Shown here: one piece after another, positions 16,976 through 25,721 of the stretch
Layout of the letters: each line of letters begins with the position of its first letter
How positions within the stretch are numbered: position 1 is the first letter of the stretch
Source of the DNA: Streptomyces sp. SCL15-4
Lineage (GTDB): Bacteria > Actinomycetota > Actinomycetes > Streptomycetales > Streptomycetaceae
Reading direction: 5' to 3'
Length of the DNA: 64,000 bases
NCBI RefSeq assembly: GCF_033366695.1
Contig: NZ_JAOBTQ010000001.1
Coordinates: forward strand, 5,270,001-5,334,000
The notes under the pieces: model-generated
What the model was told of the DNA's origin: nothing
Databases searched by the model: none
What the model saw: only the letters and a program-made list of their open reading frames with translations
Translations under genes and position numbers: made by a program

Positions 16976-17461
16976 ATGACCGTGACGACCCCGCAGCCCA
17001 GAACCACCATCCCCGCCCCGGCCCCGTCCGTACGCCCCCGCACCCGCGACGCGGCCGAGGACACCGGCTGGCTGGAACTGACCGAGGCGGTACGCGAGGC
17101 GGGCCAGTACCCGACGAGGACGGAGGCGGAACGCATCACCCGCATCGTCCTGTCGGCCCTGGGCGGCTACGTCACCGGCGACGAACGCGTGGCCCTGGCT
17201 CAGGCCCTCCCCCAGGAGGCGGGCCGGATCATCGCCTCCCAGATCCCGGCGACCCACCCCCTGACGGCCCGCGAGTTCGTCGACTCGGTCGCCACCCGCA
17301 TAGAGGGCGCGACCCCGGCCACGGCCCGCTGGGACGTCAGCTCGGTCCTGAGCACCCTCTCCACCCACGTGGGCGAACCCCTGACCACCCGAGTCCTGTC
17401 CCAACTCCCACCGGGCTACGCGCTTCTGTTCGGGCGGGCGGATCTGGCCGCAGCGGCTTAA
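16976..17461 (+). CDS. DUF2267 family protein
   Basis: 161 residues. After a Pro/Thr-rich N-terminus comes the DUF2267 helical region. It has [39 protein letters not shown], then [42 protein letters not shown]. The family is small, cytosolic and of unknown role, and is often near stress genes. GGAGGAGGAG precedes the ATG at 16976. A hairpin terminator follows the TAA stop. Confidence 0.8.
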   Translation: MTVTTPQPRTTIPAPAPSVRPRTRDAAEDTGWLELTEAVREAGQYPTRTEAERITRIVLSALGGYVTGDERVALAQALPQEAGRIIASQIPATHPLTAREFVDSVATRIEGATPATARWDVSSVLSTLSTHVGEPLTTRVLSQLPPGYALLFGRADLAAAA

Positions 17462-17472
17462 TCCCGAGCCAT

Positions 17473-17505
17473 CCGGGCGCCGCGCAGCACACATGCGGCG
17501 CCCGG
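17473..17505 (+). terminator. Hairpin terminator after the DUF2267 gene
   Basis: CCGGGCGCCGC and its exact complement GCGGCGCCCGG form an 11-bp stem with an 11-base loop, 11 bases past the stop. It separates the stress genes from the defence-like island. Confidence 0.65.
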
Positions 17506-17690
17506 TTCGCAGAGCGACGACCTCTTCCGGCTTCGCAGGCAAGTGCCGCAAAGCACCGGTGAGCCTGATGCGGCATGGCGTCTCTCTGGGCGCGGAGTTC
17601 CCGCCGACGGTCGACTACGGTCGTCTCCTCGTCGCATGATGACGATGTCCGGCTTACGGGCAAGCGGGCACTCATGCGATAAGGCAGGTC

Positions 17691-19217
17691 ATGGTCAGCG
17701 AGTGGCAGTTCGAAGTCCCCACGGCCGGCACCAAGCGGCTGCCACCCGACGGGCGCTACATGGAAGCGCTCAGCAGCCAGGGCTACGGCTTCGAAGCCGC
17801 CATCGCCGACTTGGTGGACAACTCCATCGACGCGGGCGCGGCGAACGTCGTCATCCACTTCCTGCGTGACGGTGACCAACTGGTCAGCCTGGTACTCGTC
17901 GACGACGGCAAGGGGATGAGCGAAGACGAGCTGGACGTGGCCATGACGGTGGGCGGTCGTCGTGGTTACGCCAAGGGATCGCTCGGCATGTTCGGTACCG
18001 GTCTGAAGTCCGCGTCGCTCAGCCACGCCGAATCGGTGACGGTGGTGAGTCGCACCAAGCGCACCCGCCCCGTCGGTCGGCGCTGGCTGATGGAGCACGC
18101 CAAGAAGAGCTTCGAGTGCGACATCATCGATCCCGACTTCGCCCAGGACTTCGTCGACTTCTACCAGGGACGACCGATCGGATTCCAGGGGACGATCGTC
18201 CGATGGGACGGTGTCAAGGACTTCCCCAAGCACGGCGGCGGAGGCCAGACCGACCGTTACCTCCATCGCACGGTCAACAAGTTGGGTCTGCACCTGGGAC
18301 TGTATCTGCATCGATTCCTTGCCCGGGGCGATTTCCACATCACCATCTCCGTCCAAGACGTTCGGACGGGCATCGAATATGCCAACTACGGTGTCGAGTC
18401 GCTGGATCCCTTCGGCTATCCGATGTCGGCAGACATCGGCTACCCGAGCACATTCGTCGTCGAAACGGCTTCCCTCGGCCCCATCGACCTGCGCGCCCAT
18501 ATCTGGCCGCCGCGTTCCTCTCTTGACGAATACAAGGCCTTCGGCGCGGTCGTCGAGCGGGAGGGGTTCTACTTCTACCGCAACGACCGGCTCGTGCAGG
18601 CCGGCGGTTGGAACAACTACCGCCAGCCGGAGCAGCACCTAGCCCTTGCCCGAGTGGCGGTGGACCTGCCGGACGATCCCGAAGGGGAAGTCTTCCGGCT
18701 GACTGTGAAGAAGGAAGGAGTGCAGGCCTCTCCCGAGTTCACGGCCGCGCTCGACAACGCCAAGGACGATCAAGGGCGTACGTTCGCCGGATACCTCGGG
18801 GATGCCGAGCGGGTCTATCGGGAAGCGCGGAAACGGGCCGGTGTCGCACGTAAGGCCGCCGTGCCGCCGGGGCGGGGCATGGATCCACAGGTGCGCCAGG
18901 TTATCGAGGAGGAACTGCCCTTGCTCCCCGAGACGCCGTTGCAGTTCCGCTGGCAGAAGCTCCCCAACGACAGGTTTTTCGAGATCGACCAGGAAGCCCA
19001 GGTCCTCCTGCTCAACCAGCACTACCGGGCCGCACTGCTCGGTGGCCGCAGCGGTACACTCAACGACGCCCCGGTGGTCAAGGCTCTGATGTACCTACTG
19101 ATGCAGGATGCCTTTCAGCGTGAACGGCTGGGGAGCCGACTCAAGGACAACATCGAACTCTGGCAGTCCGTTCTCGTCGCCGCCGCACGCACGGAACTGG
19201 ATCGGGTGGCCGACTGA
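17691..19217 (+). CDS. MORC/MutL-like GHKL ATPase, first gene of the defence-like island
   Basis: 508 residues. The N-terminal GHKL ATPase has the N box EAAIADLVDNSIDAGA (catalytic Glu35, Mg-binding Asn44), G1 box DDGKGM (71-76) and G2 box GSLGMFGTGLKSAS (96-109). The following S5-like region and an Arg/Lys-rich C-terminus do not match HSP90, gyrase or histidine kinases; this is the MORC/MutL-type arrangement seen in predicted restriction systems. Nucleotide-dependent dimerisation that gates a nuclease or DNA clamp is the inferred role. The stop overlaps the next ATG (TGATG), so translation is coupled to the PD-(D/E)XK protein. Codon use is less strictly GC3-biased than in flanking genes. Confidence 0.85.
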   Translation: MVSEWQFEVPTAGTKRLPPDGRYMEALSSQGYGFEAAIADLVDNSIDAGAANVVIHFLRDGDQLVSLVLVDDGKGMSEDELDVAMTVGGRRGYAKGSLGMFGTGLKSASLSHAESVTVVSRTKRTRPVGRRWLMEHAKKSFECDIIDPDFAQDFVDFYQGRPIGFQGTIVRWDGVKDFPKHGGGGQTDRYLHRTVNKLGLHLGLYLHRFLARGDFHITISVQDVRTGIEYANYGVESLDPFGYPMSADIGYPSTFVVETASLGPIDLRAHIWPPRSSLDEYKAFGAVVEREGFYFYRNDRLVQAGGWNNYRQPEQHLALARVAVDLPDDPEGEVFRLTVKKEGVQASPEFTAALDNAKDDQGRTFAGYLGDAERVYREARKRAGVARKAAVPPGRGMDPQVRQVIEEELPLLPETPLQFRWQKLPNDRFFEIDQEAQVLLLNQHYRAALLGGRSGTLNDAPVVKALMYLLMQDAFQRERLGSRLKDNIELWQSVLVAAARTELDRVAD

Positions 19218-20245
19218 TGGACAGCCGAAGAGGCGAAGTCGAAGACTTTCCAAACGAAACCGACTCCGCCGCGACGCCCTCCACGGTCGAACTGCCCTGG
19301 ACAACGGTCGAGCACTATCTGGGACGCGGCTTGGGAGCCAGCTACCGACTCTCGGCCGCCGACGAGCCCTTGGTCTCCTACGAGATCGCGGCCGCGGGAC
19401 GCGGTATCGCCCTGCACGTCGAACTCACGGGACGCCATCATGCTCCAAGCTCACCGCTGGCGGCTGTCCGAATCGACCGGGTCCTCCACGGCGGCCGGCG
19501 CCTGGCGCGCGTCACGACCTCGGAACCCGAGCTGCTCCGTGACTTCCACGACCTTCTGCTGGCCGTGGCGGATCGTATCGTCGTCGACGGGCAGGGTCTG
19601 GCGAGGGCCTTCGACGAGACGGTGCACGGCTGGAGCGCGCTCCTCGGAAGGCCCCGTGGTCTGTCGAGGGAAAGACGTCTCGGACTCCACGGTGAACTTG
19701 CCGTCCTGGCGAGGACGGCCGGAACCATCGGATGGCAGGCGGCACTCGACGCCTGGGTGGGCCCGACCGGTGAGGAGCACGACTTCGCCCTCGAATCGGC
19801 GGACCTGGAGGTCAAGACGACCGCCGCGGAGCGCCGTAGACACACCATCCACGGTCTCGGGCAGCTCACGGAGACAACCGGACGGCCACTCTGGTTCGCG
19901 TCGTTGCGCCTGACTCGAGGCGGTGCCGGCGGGCGCACCCTCGCGGACTCGGTGAAAGCGGTGCGCGACGCGGCCGCAGCCGAGAACATCGCCTTGGGTC
20001 GGCGCCTGGACGGACTGCTGAATGCCGTGGGTTGGGACGCCGAACAGCCGGACGACGAGCGTTGGACACCGCGCGACAGTCCCCTGCTGATCCGGGCGAC
20101 CGGCATGCCTCGTCTCACGGCGGAAAACCTGCCAGAAGGCGCGGTCGAACGCATCGACACGGTGAACTACGTGGTGGACGTCACGGGATTGTCGTCCGAC
20201 GGGCAACCGCCGCCTCTCGACCTTTCCGATCTGCCGCTTCCCTGA
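19217..20245 (+). CDS. PD-(D/E)XK motif protein (DUF4420)
   Basis: 342 residues. The nuclease core is visible: Glu160 in LGLHGELAVL, Asp189 in EEHDFALES and the E-V-K triad 198-200 in DLEVKTT, the D...ExK arrangement of PD-(D/E)XK restriction nucleases. A conserved helix ERRRHTIHGLGQLTE follows. DUF4420 proteins occur beside Z1 proteins and GHKL ATPases in predicted defence loci, so this is the likely effector nuclease. The start overlaps the ATPase stop by one base. Confidence 0.85.
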   Translation: MDSRRGEVEDFPNETDSAATPSTVELPWTTVEHYLGRGLGASYRLSAADEPLVSYEIAAAGRGIALHVELTGRHHAPSSPLAAVRIDRVLHGGRRLARVTTSEPELLRDFHDLLLAVADRIVVDGQGLARAFDETVHGWSALLGRPRGLSRERRLGLHGELAVLARTAGTIGWQAALDAWVGPTGEEHDFALESADLEVKTTAAERRRHTIHGLGQLTETTGRPLWFASLRLTRGGAGGRTLADSVKAVRDAAAAENIALGRRLDGLLNAVGWDAEQPDDERWTPRDSPLLIRATGMPRLTAENLPEGAVERIDTVNYVVDVTGLSSDGQPPPLDLSDLPLP

Positions 20246-20282
20246 CCGACTCCCGGCGCTTGCCGGCCCCCAGAGGAAACAC

Positions 20283-23261
20283 ATGACCAGCAGCCCTGCC
20301 GATGCCCTCCTCCTGCGAGTGCTCGATGCCGCCCTCGCGGACATGCGTACCAGCCGCCCCAAAAATCTCGAGCGCGCACTCGGCTACCAGGCGGAGAGCA
20401 TCTCTCCGGAAGCCGAGGACCTGGCACGTGAGGACATCGTGCGCGCGGCACTGGAAAGATCTCGTCCGACGGACCCGCTGGTCGAGGCGTGGCGCAGGAA
20501 ACTGACCGACTGGGATTTCCTGCCGGACGCCCCGTGGTCCCACAGCCCGGAGCGGACCCAGCAGCGCCGAGACGATGTCTACGGTCTGCTCGCCTTGTCC
20601 GAGCAGACGCGCAAGCTGCTGGACGGCCTCGTCCCTGTGTCTCGGGTCGACGCTCCAGTGGTCATCAGCGACGAGTTCGTCCCGTGGTACGCGCCGCAGT
20701 CGATGCAGGGGCGTTCCTGGTATTGGCCGGCCTACCGTTCCTACCTGGAGAGGAAGGGATGGGGGCCCGAGGCCGTGGCCGGACTCGACGTCGCCACCGA
20801 TTCGGTGGTCGAACGGCTGGCCGACCCGACGCAGCCTACCGCCTATCAGTCGAAGGGGCTGGTCGTCGGCTATGTCCAGTCCGGCAAGACCGCGAACTTC
20901 GCCGGGGTGATCGCCAAGGCGGTCGACGCCGGCTACCGCCTGGTCATCGTCCTCGGCGGCACCCTCAACATGCTCCGGGCACAGACTCAACGGCGTCTCG
21001 ACATGGAGTTGGTCGGGCGCGAGAACATCCTGCGCGGAGCGAGCGAGTACGAATCCGACTACGCCAACGATCCGGCCTGGATCCAGGGCAGGTTCACCAG
21101 CTTCGGCGATCTGCCGTCGACTCGAGGCGGGTTCGATATCGTACGGCTCACCACACGGGACGACGACTACAAGAGCCTGTTGCAGGGAATCACGGCGCTG
21201 GAATTCGAGAAGCAGGAGCCGGCGCTGCCGCTCTACGATCCACGCAACCTGCACCGGTCGTCGGCGCGCCTCATGGTCGTCAAGAAGCACAAGACGGTCC
21301 TGGGTAAGCTCGTGAAGGATCTGAAGAAGATCAAAACGCCGCTCTCCGAGATTCCCGTCCTGATCATCGACGACGAGTCCGACGAGGCGTCGGTCAACAC
21401 CTCCAACCTCACGAAGCCCGACGCGGAACGCAGCGCCATCAACCTGAAGATCTCGGAACTGCTGCATTTGCTGCCGCGTGCCCAGTATGTCGGATACACG
21501 GCCACCCCATATGCCAACGTGTTCGTAGACCCCAGCGACGCCGAGGACATCTTCCCCAAGGACTTCATCGTCTCCCTGCCGCGCCCCGAGGGATACATGG
21601 GCGCCCGTGACTTCCACGACCTCGACTCCGAGATCCCGGAGGACGAGCGCGACTTCGCCAACTCGAACGAACTCGCTCACGTGCGCAACATCACCGTGCA
21701 CGACGAGAGCGGCGATGACGACTTCTGTCTGCAGCAGGCCATGGACATGTTTGTCCTCACGGCTGCCATGAAGCTGTATCGAGAGGACAAGGGAGGACTG
21801 GGAGATCGCTACTTCCAGCATCACACGATGCTGATCCACGAATCCGTACGCACCGATGTGCACCGCGAACTCCTGGGCAGGGCAACCGAGATGTGGTGGA
21901 ACGCGGGGTATATGGGGGAGGCCGGTCGCCTGCGTTTGCGAGAACTCTTCGAGAAGGATCTCGCTCCCGTGTCGGCCGTACGCGCGGACGGTCATGCCGT
22001 CCCGCCCTCCTACGAGGCGCTGGCTCCGTATGTGGGACCGGCCGTCGCCCGGATCGGTGGCGACGACCGTCCGATCATCGTCGTCAACGGCGACAAGGAC
22101 ATCGAGACCGGTGAGGCGGACTTCGACAAGCGCTCCATCTGGAAGATTCTCATCGGCGGTCAGAAGCTCGCCCGTGGATTCACCGTCGAAGGACTCACCG
22201 TCTCCTACTTCCGTCGCCGTGCGGGCAATGCGTCCACCCTCATGCAGATGGGGCGTTGGTTCGGTTTCCGCGACGGCTACCGGGACCTGGTGCGCCTCTT
22301 CCTCGGCCGGGCGGAAACCGTGGGGACCAAGGAGATCGACCTCTACGCCGGCTTCGAGGCGATCTGTCTCGACGAGGAGAACTTCCGCAAGGAATTGAAG
22401 CAGTACGCGCAGATGATCGACGGCAAGCCACAGGTCACCCCCGACCAGGTGCCTCCGCTCGTTTCGCAGCATCTGCCCTGGCTCAAGCCGACCAGCCCGA
22501 ACAAGATGTACAACGCCCGCCTGGTCGAGCTGCGGTCCCCCGGACAGTGGCAGGAGCCCACGGCCTACCCGACCCGGGCGGCCGATCTGCGGCACAACGC
22601 GCACCTTTGGCTCCCGGTCCTCGAGTCGTTGTCCACCACGGCCGCGTCGTTCGCCTATCACTTCCCGCCCGAGCCCCACCGCGACGCCGTCACCCACCGG
22701 TTCGACGCGTTCGTCGGGACGCTCACACCCGGAGAGTTCCTCGATCTGGTTCGCCAGGTGCGCTGGGAGGCTCCCTCGCAGTTCGCGCCCCATCTCGCGT
22801 ATCTGTCCGAGATCAACGAGGCTGACTCGTCGGACATCGACGACTGGCTCGTGCTCGCACCGCAGCACGCGAAGCGCGGACAACGCCTGTTGCTCGGCGC
22901 CGGCAATCGCTCGTACGCCTGGTTCGGGCGCGAGCGTCGACGGGGTCCGCTCTTCGGCGCCCTGAGCGAGCCCAAGCACCGCGCGGTGCCGCTGCGCATC
23001 GCGGGCGGCCTCGCCGACTCGGGGGACCGGAGCACCGAGGCTTTGGTCGCTCCTCGTAGGGGCGTCGTCGTGGTGTATCCGGTGGTGGAGCCGAAGCACC
23101 GGGCCGACATCGACGAGGACGGTCGGCTCGCGCCCGAGAAGGTCACCATGGCCTTCTCCTTCGTAGCGCCCGCGTCGGCCCGACGCACCGACGGTCGCGT
23201 ACTGCGCTTCACGACGATCGACTCGGGCAAGGAAGGACAGGCGATCATCGACGCCCCGTGA
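20283..23261 (+). CDS. Z1-domain protein (superfamily 2-like NTPase)
   Basis: 992 residues. The P-loop GYVQSGKTANF is near 196-206 (Lys202), and the Walker-B/DExx-like DDESDEASVNTS begins near 363. Downstream, QKLARGFTVEGLTVSYFRR and ASTLMQMGRWFGFRDGY resemble the second RecA-like half, with the Arg-finger-type motif VI (GRWFGFR). This is the Z1 family, described as ATPases of MORC/MutL-type restriction systems. Inferred role: ATP-driven translocase or remodeller on DNA that works with the GHKL ATPase and the DUF4420 nuclease. The C-terminal 250 residues are unassigned. It begins 37 bases after the DUF4420 gene. Confidence 0.9.
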   Translation: MTSSPADALLLRVLDAALADMRTSRPKNLERALGYQAESISPEAEDLAREDIVRAALERSRPTDPLVEAWRRKLTDWDFLPDAPWSHSPERTQQRRDDVYGLLALSEQTRKLLDGLVPVSRVDAPVVISDEFVPWYAPQSMQGRSWYWPAYRSYLERKGWGPEAVAGLDVATDSVVERLADPTQPTAYQSKGLVVGYVQSGKTANFAGVIAKAVDAGYRLVIVLGGTLNMLRAQTQRRLDMELVGRENILRGASEYESDYANDPAWIQGRFTSFGDLPSTRGGFDIVRLTTRDDDYKSLLQGITALEFEKQEPALPLYDPRNLHRSSARLMVVKKHKTVLGKLVKDLKKIKTPLSEIPVLIIDDESDEASVNTSNLTKPDAERSAINLKISELLHLLPRAQYVGYTATPYANVFVDPSDAEDIFPKDFIVSLPRPEGYMGARDFHDLDSEIPEDERDFANSNELAHVRNITVHDESGDDDFCLQQAMDMFVLTAAMKLYREDKGGLGDRYFQHHTMLIHESVRTDVHRELLGRATEMWWNAGYMGEAGRLRLRELFEKDLAPVSAVRADGHAVPPSYEALAPYVGPAVARIGGDDRPIIVVNGDKDIETGEADFDKRSIWKILIGGQKLARGFTVEGLTVSYFRRRAGNASTLMQMGRWFGFRDGYRDLVRLFLGRAETVGTKEIDLYAGFEAICLDEENFRKELKQYAQMIDGKPQVTPDQVPPLVSQHLPWLKPTSPNKMYNARLVELRSPGQWQEPTAYPTRAADLRHNAHLWLPVLESLSTTAASFAYHFPPEPHRDAVTHRFDAFVGTLTPGEFLDLVRQVRWEAPSQFAPHLAYLSEINEADSSDIDDWLVLAPQHAKRGQRLLLGAGNRSYAWFGRERRRGPLFGALSEPKHRAVPLRIAGGLADSGDRSTEALVAPRRGVVVVYPVVEPKHRADIDEDGRLAPEKVTMAFSFVAPASARRTDGRVLRFTTIDSGKEGQAIIDAP

Positions 23262-23296
23262 ACGAAAGACTCCGCGGCACGTCCGGTCGGCCAGTA

Positions 23297-23330
23297 CCCT
23301 TGATCAAGGGGTTTTTGGCCGGCCGGCCGG
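23297..23330 (+). terminator. Candidate intrinsic terminator inside the island operon
   Basis: CCCTT-GATC-AAGGG (a perfect 14-bp palindrome) is followed at once by GTTTTT and then GGCCGGCCGGCCGG. A stem with a T-run is rare here and suggests that the two methyltransferase genes can be uncoupled from the ATPase-nuclease-Z1 part. It could instead be an operator. Confidence 0.45.
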
Positions 23331-23385
23331 GTCGGCGTGGCCTCGAACGGCCTCCGTTCGAGGACGACGGGAGGACGAGGGCAGC

Positions 23386-24423
23386 GTGATCGGGGGAGAG
23401 GTGCCGCCCGCCGCGGCGCACGGTGACGGAGCTTCGTCGACTCGTCTCACCTCGCTGGAGGTCTGTGCCGGGGCCGGTGGGCTCGCGCGCGGCCTGGAAG
23501 AGGCGGGGTTCGACCCGGTGCTGCTGCTCGACAATCGGCCGATCGCCTGCGAGACGCTGCGTACCAATCGGCCCCACTGGGACGTCCGGGAGGTCGATCT
23601 CGCCGACTTCGACCCCGTGGACGAGCAGCAGGTATACGACGTCCACCTGCTCTCCGGGGGCCTGCCCCGGGTGAAGTCGCCCGCGGCGGCGAATCGCACC
23701 AGAGGAGACGACGCGGAACTCGCGGTACTCATGGCCGCCGTCGACCTGGTCTACGGCGTGCAACCGCGGGCGGTTCTGCTCGAGAATGTGCCCGATCTGG
23801 CAAGAAAGGTCGAATACCAGCCGATTAGGGAGTTCGTCGGCGAGGAACTGGATCACCTTGGCTACCGCTTTCGGTGGCACGTGCTCGACGCCAAGGACTA
23901 CGGGGTGCCACAACACCGCGAGGTCGGCTTCCTCGTCGCCTTCAAGGACGACCTGATCGACCGATTCGAGTGGCCCACGCCACATCCGGGACCGATCCCT
24001 ACGGTGGGGGAGACGCTGCGCGACTCCATGGGAGCCCGCGGATGGCCCGATGCCGACAAGTGGGCCGACCATGCCGGTGTGCCGGCGCCCACCATCGTCG
24101 GCGGCTCTTGGGATCGTGGCGGAGCGGATCTCGGGCCGACCGGCGCCAAGCGCAAGTGGGCGCTGATGGGGGTTGACGGGGCGACCGTCGCCGACGAGGT
24201 GCCGGATGCCGATTTTGTCTGGAATCCGGCAGTCGGTCGCAACGGACTCGTCCCGCTCACCGTCGAGCAAGCGGCTCTGCTGCAGGGCTTTCCGCCGGAG
24301 TGGCGCATCGCCGGACGGAAGACCGTGCGCTACAGGCAAGTGGGCAATGCCACACCCCCTCCGCTCGCGCGGGCGGTGGGCGAGGCCATCGCCTCTGCTC
24401 TGCGCTCCGAAGCCGGGTCCTGA
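23386..24423 (+). CDS. C5-cytosine methyltransferase homologue lacking the catalytic cysteine
   Basis: 345 residues with a complete C5-methyltransferase frame. Motif I is LEVCAGAGGLARGLEEAGF, motif VI LLENVPDL (Glu133), motif VIII GVPQHREVGFLVAF, motif IX LTVEQAALLQGFPPEW and motif X RQVGNATPPPLA. Motif IV, normally GGPPCQ, reads GGLPRVKS: Arg95 stands where the nucleophilic cysteine must be. The rest is intact, with no stop or shift, so the protein is probably retained as a non-catalytic partner, like a regulatory or target-sensing subunit (inference). The GTG at 23386 is the only reasonable start. It precedes a fully equipped methyltransferase gene by 64 bases. Confidence 0.85.
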   Translation: MIGGEVPPAAAHGDGASSTRLTSLEVCAGAGGLARGLEEAGFDPVLLLDNRPIACETLRTNRPHWDVREVDLADFDPVDEQQVYDVHLLSGGLPRVKSPAAANRTRGDDAELAVLMAAVDLVYGVQPRAVLLENVPDLARKVEYQPIREFVGEELDHLGYRFRWHVLDAKDYGVPQHREVGFLVAFKDDLIDRFEWPTPHPGPIPTVGETLRDSMGARGWPDADKWADHAGVPAPTIVGGSWDRGGADLGPTGAKRKWALMGVDGATVADEVPDADFVWNPAVGRNGLVPLTVEQAALLQGFPPEWRIAGRKTVRYRQVGNATPPPLARAVGEAIASALRSEAGS

Positions 24424-24473
24424 CGCCCTTGGGACGGTTGGTGAAGGTGGAGTCGGGCGGGTCGCGCGGCCGA

Positions 24474-24487
24474 TAGACTTTCCCACC
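24474..24487 (+). promoter_or_regulatory. Possible -10 and leaderless start for the active methyltransferase
   Basis: TAGACT at 24474-24479 lies eight bases before the ATG, and there is no Shine-Dalgarno. No clear -35 is seen. A separate leaderless transcript for the protective methyltransferase would make sense but is only inferred. Confidence 0.35.
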
Positions 24488-25708
24488 ATGACCAGCGCAC
24501 CGCCCGAAGAGGCCCGAGGAAGGCCGTTCCAGATCGTCGATCTCTTCGCGGGGCCCGGTGGGCTGGATCTTGCGGCCGACGTCCTGGGTATTCCGTCGAT
24601 CGGCATCGAATGGGACGACGACGCCGTGGCCACCCGTCTGGCCGCCGGACTGCCGACGGTCCACGGAGACGTCCGGCTTTTCGGGCCCGATCACCGGGAC
24701 TTCAAGGCATGCAACGTGTTGGCGGGGGGCCCCCCGTGCCAGACGTTCTCCATCGCCGGAAGCGGCTCGGGTCGCAAAGCGCTCGAAGACGTCACGAAGT
24801 TCATCCACCGCATGCACGACTGGTACGAGCGTGAGAAGGCGGGCCGCAAAGGGGAGACCTGGGAGGACATCCAGCGAGAGCTGGAAAAACTCGACGACGA
24901 ACGCACCGGGTTGGTCCTCCAGCCGCTTCGATGGGTCTTCGAGGCGATGCTTCGTCCGCGTCACGGTGGGACGGAACCCCGGCCCTTCGACGTGATCGTG
25001 CTGGAACAGGTTCCCGCGGTCATCGCGGTGTGGCACGAGTACGAGAAGGTGCTGAAAGCCGTGGGGTACCACACCACGGCGAAGGTCTTTCATACCGAAC
25101 AGTACGGGGTGCCGCAGACGCGTCGTCGTGCCGTGCTCGTCGCTCGGCGTACCGAGTTCCCCAAGCACTTCGTGCCGCCGACGCACCAGCAGTACCGCAA
25201 GGGTGTCGTGCCCACCGAGACGCTCTTCGGGCCGCGCGAGTCCTGGGTTTCGATGGAGAGGGCCCTTGAGGAGGTCTACGCGCGCGGCATTGTGGAGAAG
25301 GAGGCGCAACGCACCGAGCCGTTCTGTGTCGTCTCCAATTACGGCAGTGGTGGCGATCCCAAGGCACGAGGTCGGCGCGAATCCGACGAACCATCCGCAA
25401 CGATCACCGGCAAGTGGAAGCGGAACCGGATCGTGAGCCGCGGCGAGCCGGAAAGAGAGCTGAGCCGCCTGAGCAACGAGGAAGCCGGCGTGTTCCAGAG
25501 CTTCCCCTATCGGTATCCGTGGCGGGGCAACGACCAGGCTCAGCAGATCGGCAACGCGGTGCCGCCGCGATTCGGGGTGCACGTGTTGAGCGCGGCCCTC
25601 GATCTGGGCATTCCGGGCGACGACGTATGGGAACAGCTGCTGCGATGGCCCGCGGAATCGTGGGAACAGGCCACGCCTGACGATGTCGAAGTCGAAGCCC
25701 AGGCTTAG
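24488..25708 (+). CDS. DNA (cytosine-5-)-methyltransferase, active form
   Basis: 406 residues. Motif I is IVDLFAGPGGLDLAADVLG. Motif IV GGPPCQTFSIAG has the nucleophile Cys84. Motif VI is VLEQVPAV (Asn of ENV replaced by Gln), motif VIII GVPQTRRRAVLVA, motif IX region LSNEEAGVFQSFP, motif X QQIGNAVPPRFG. A 60-residue helical insert (MHDWYEREKAGRKGETWEDI onward) separates IV from VI. It presumably protects host sites from the island's nuclease; specificity cannot be read from sequence. The ATG at 24488 is chosen; the longer frame from 24173 lies within the preceding gene. It converges with the minus operon 13 bases later. Confidence 0.93.
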   Translation: MTSAPPEEARGRPFQIVDLFAGPGGLDLAADVLGIPSIGIEWDDDAVATRLAAGLPTVHGDVRLFGPDHRDFKACNVLAGGPPCQTFSIAGSGSGRKALEDVTKFIHRMHDWYEREKAGRKGETWEDIQRELEKLDDERTGLVLQPLRWVFEAMLRPRHGGTEPRPFDVIVLEQVPAVIAVWHEYEKVLKAVGYHTTAKVFHTEQYGVPQTRRRAVLVARRTEFPKHFVPPTHQQYRKGVVPTETLFGPRESWVSMERALEEVYARGIVEKEAQRTEPFCVVSNYGSGGDPKARGRRESDEPSATITGKWKRNRIVSRGEPERELSRLSNEEAGVFQSFPYRYPWRGNDQAQQIGNAVPPRFGVHVLSAALDLGIPGDDVWEQLLRWPAESWEQATPDDVEVEAQA

Positions 25709-25721
25709 GCCGCCACTCGTC

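Noticed and set aside
16437..16979. A 180-residue tail fused to Hsp20 and overlapping the next ATG
   Set aside because: Arg/Pro/Gly-rich out-of-frame translation of the repeat block. The family C-terminus lies in the neighbouring frame, so the ATGA overlap is taken as chance.
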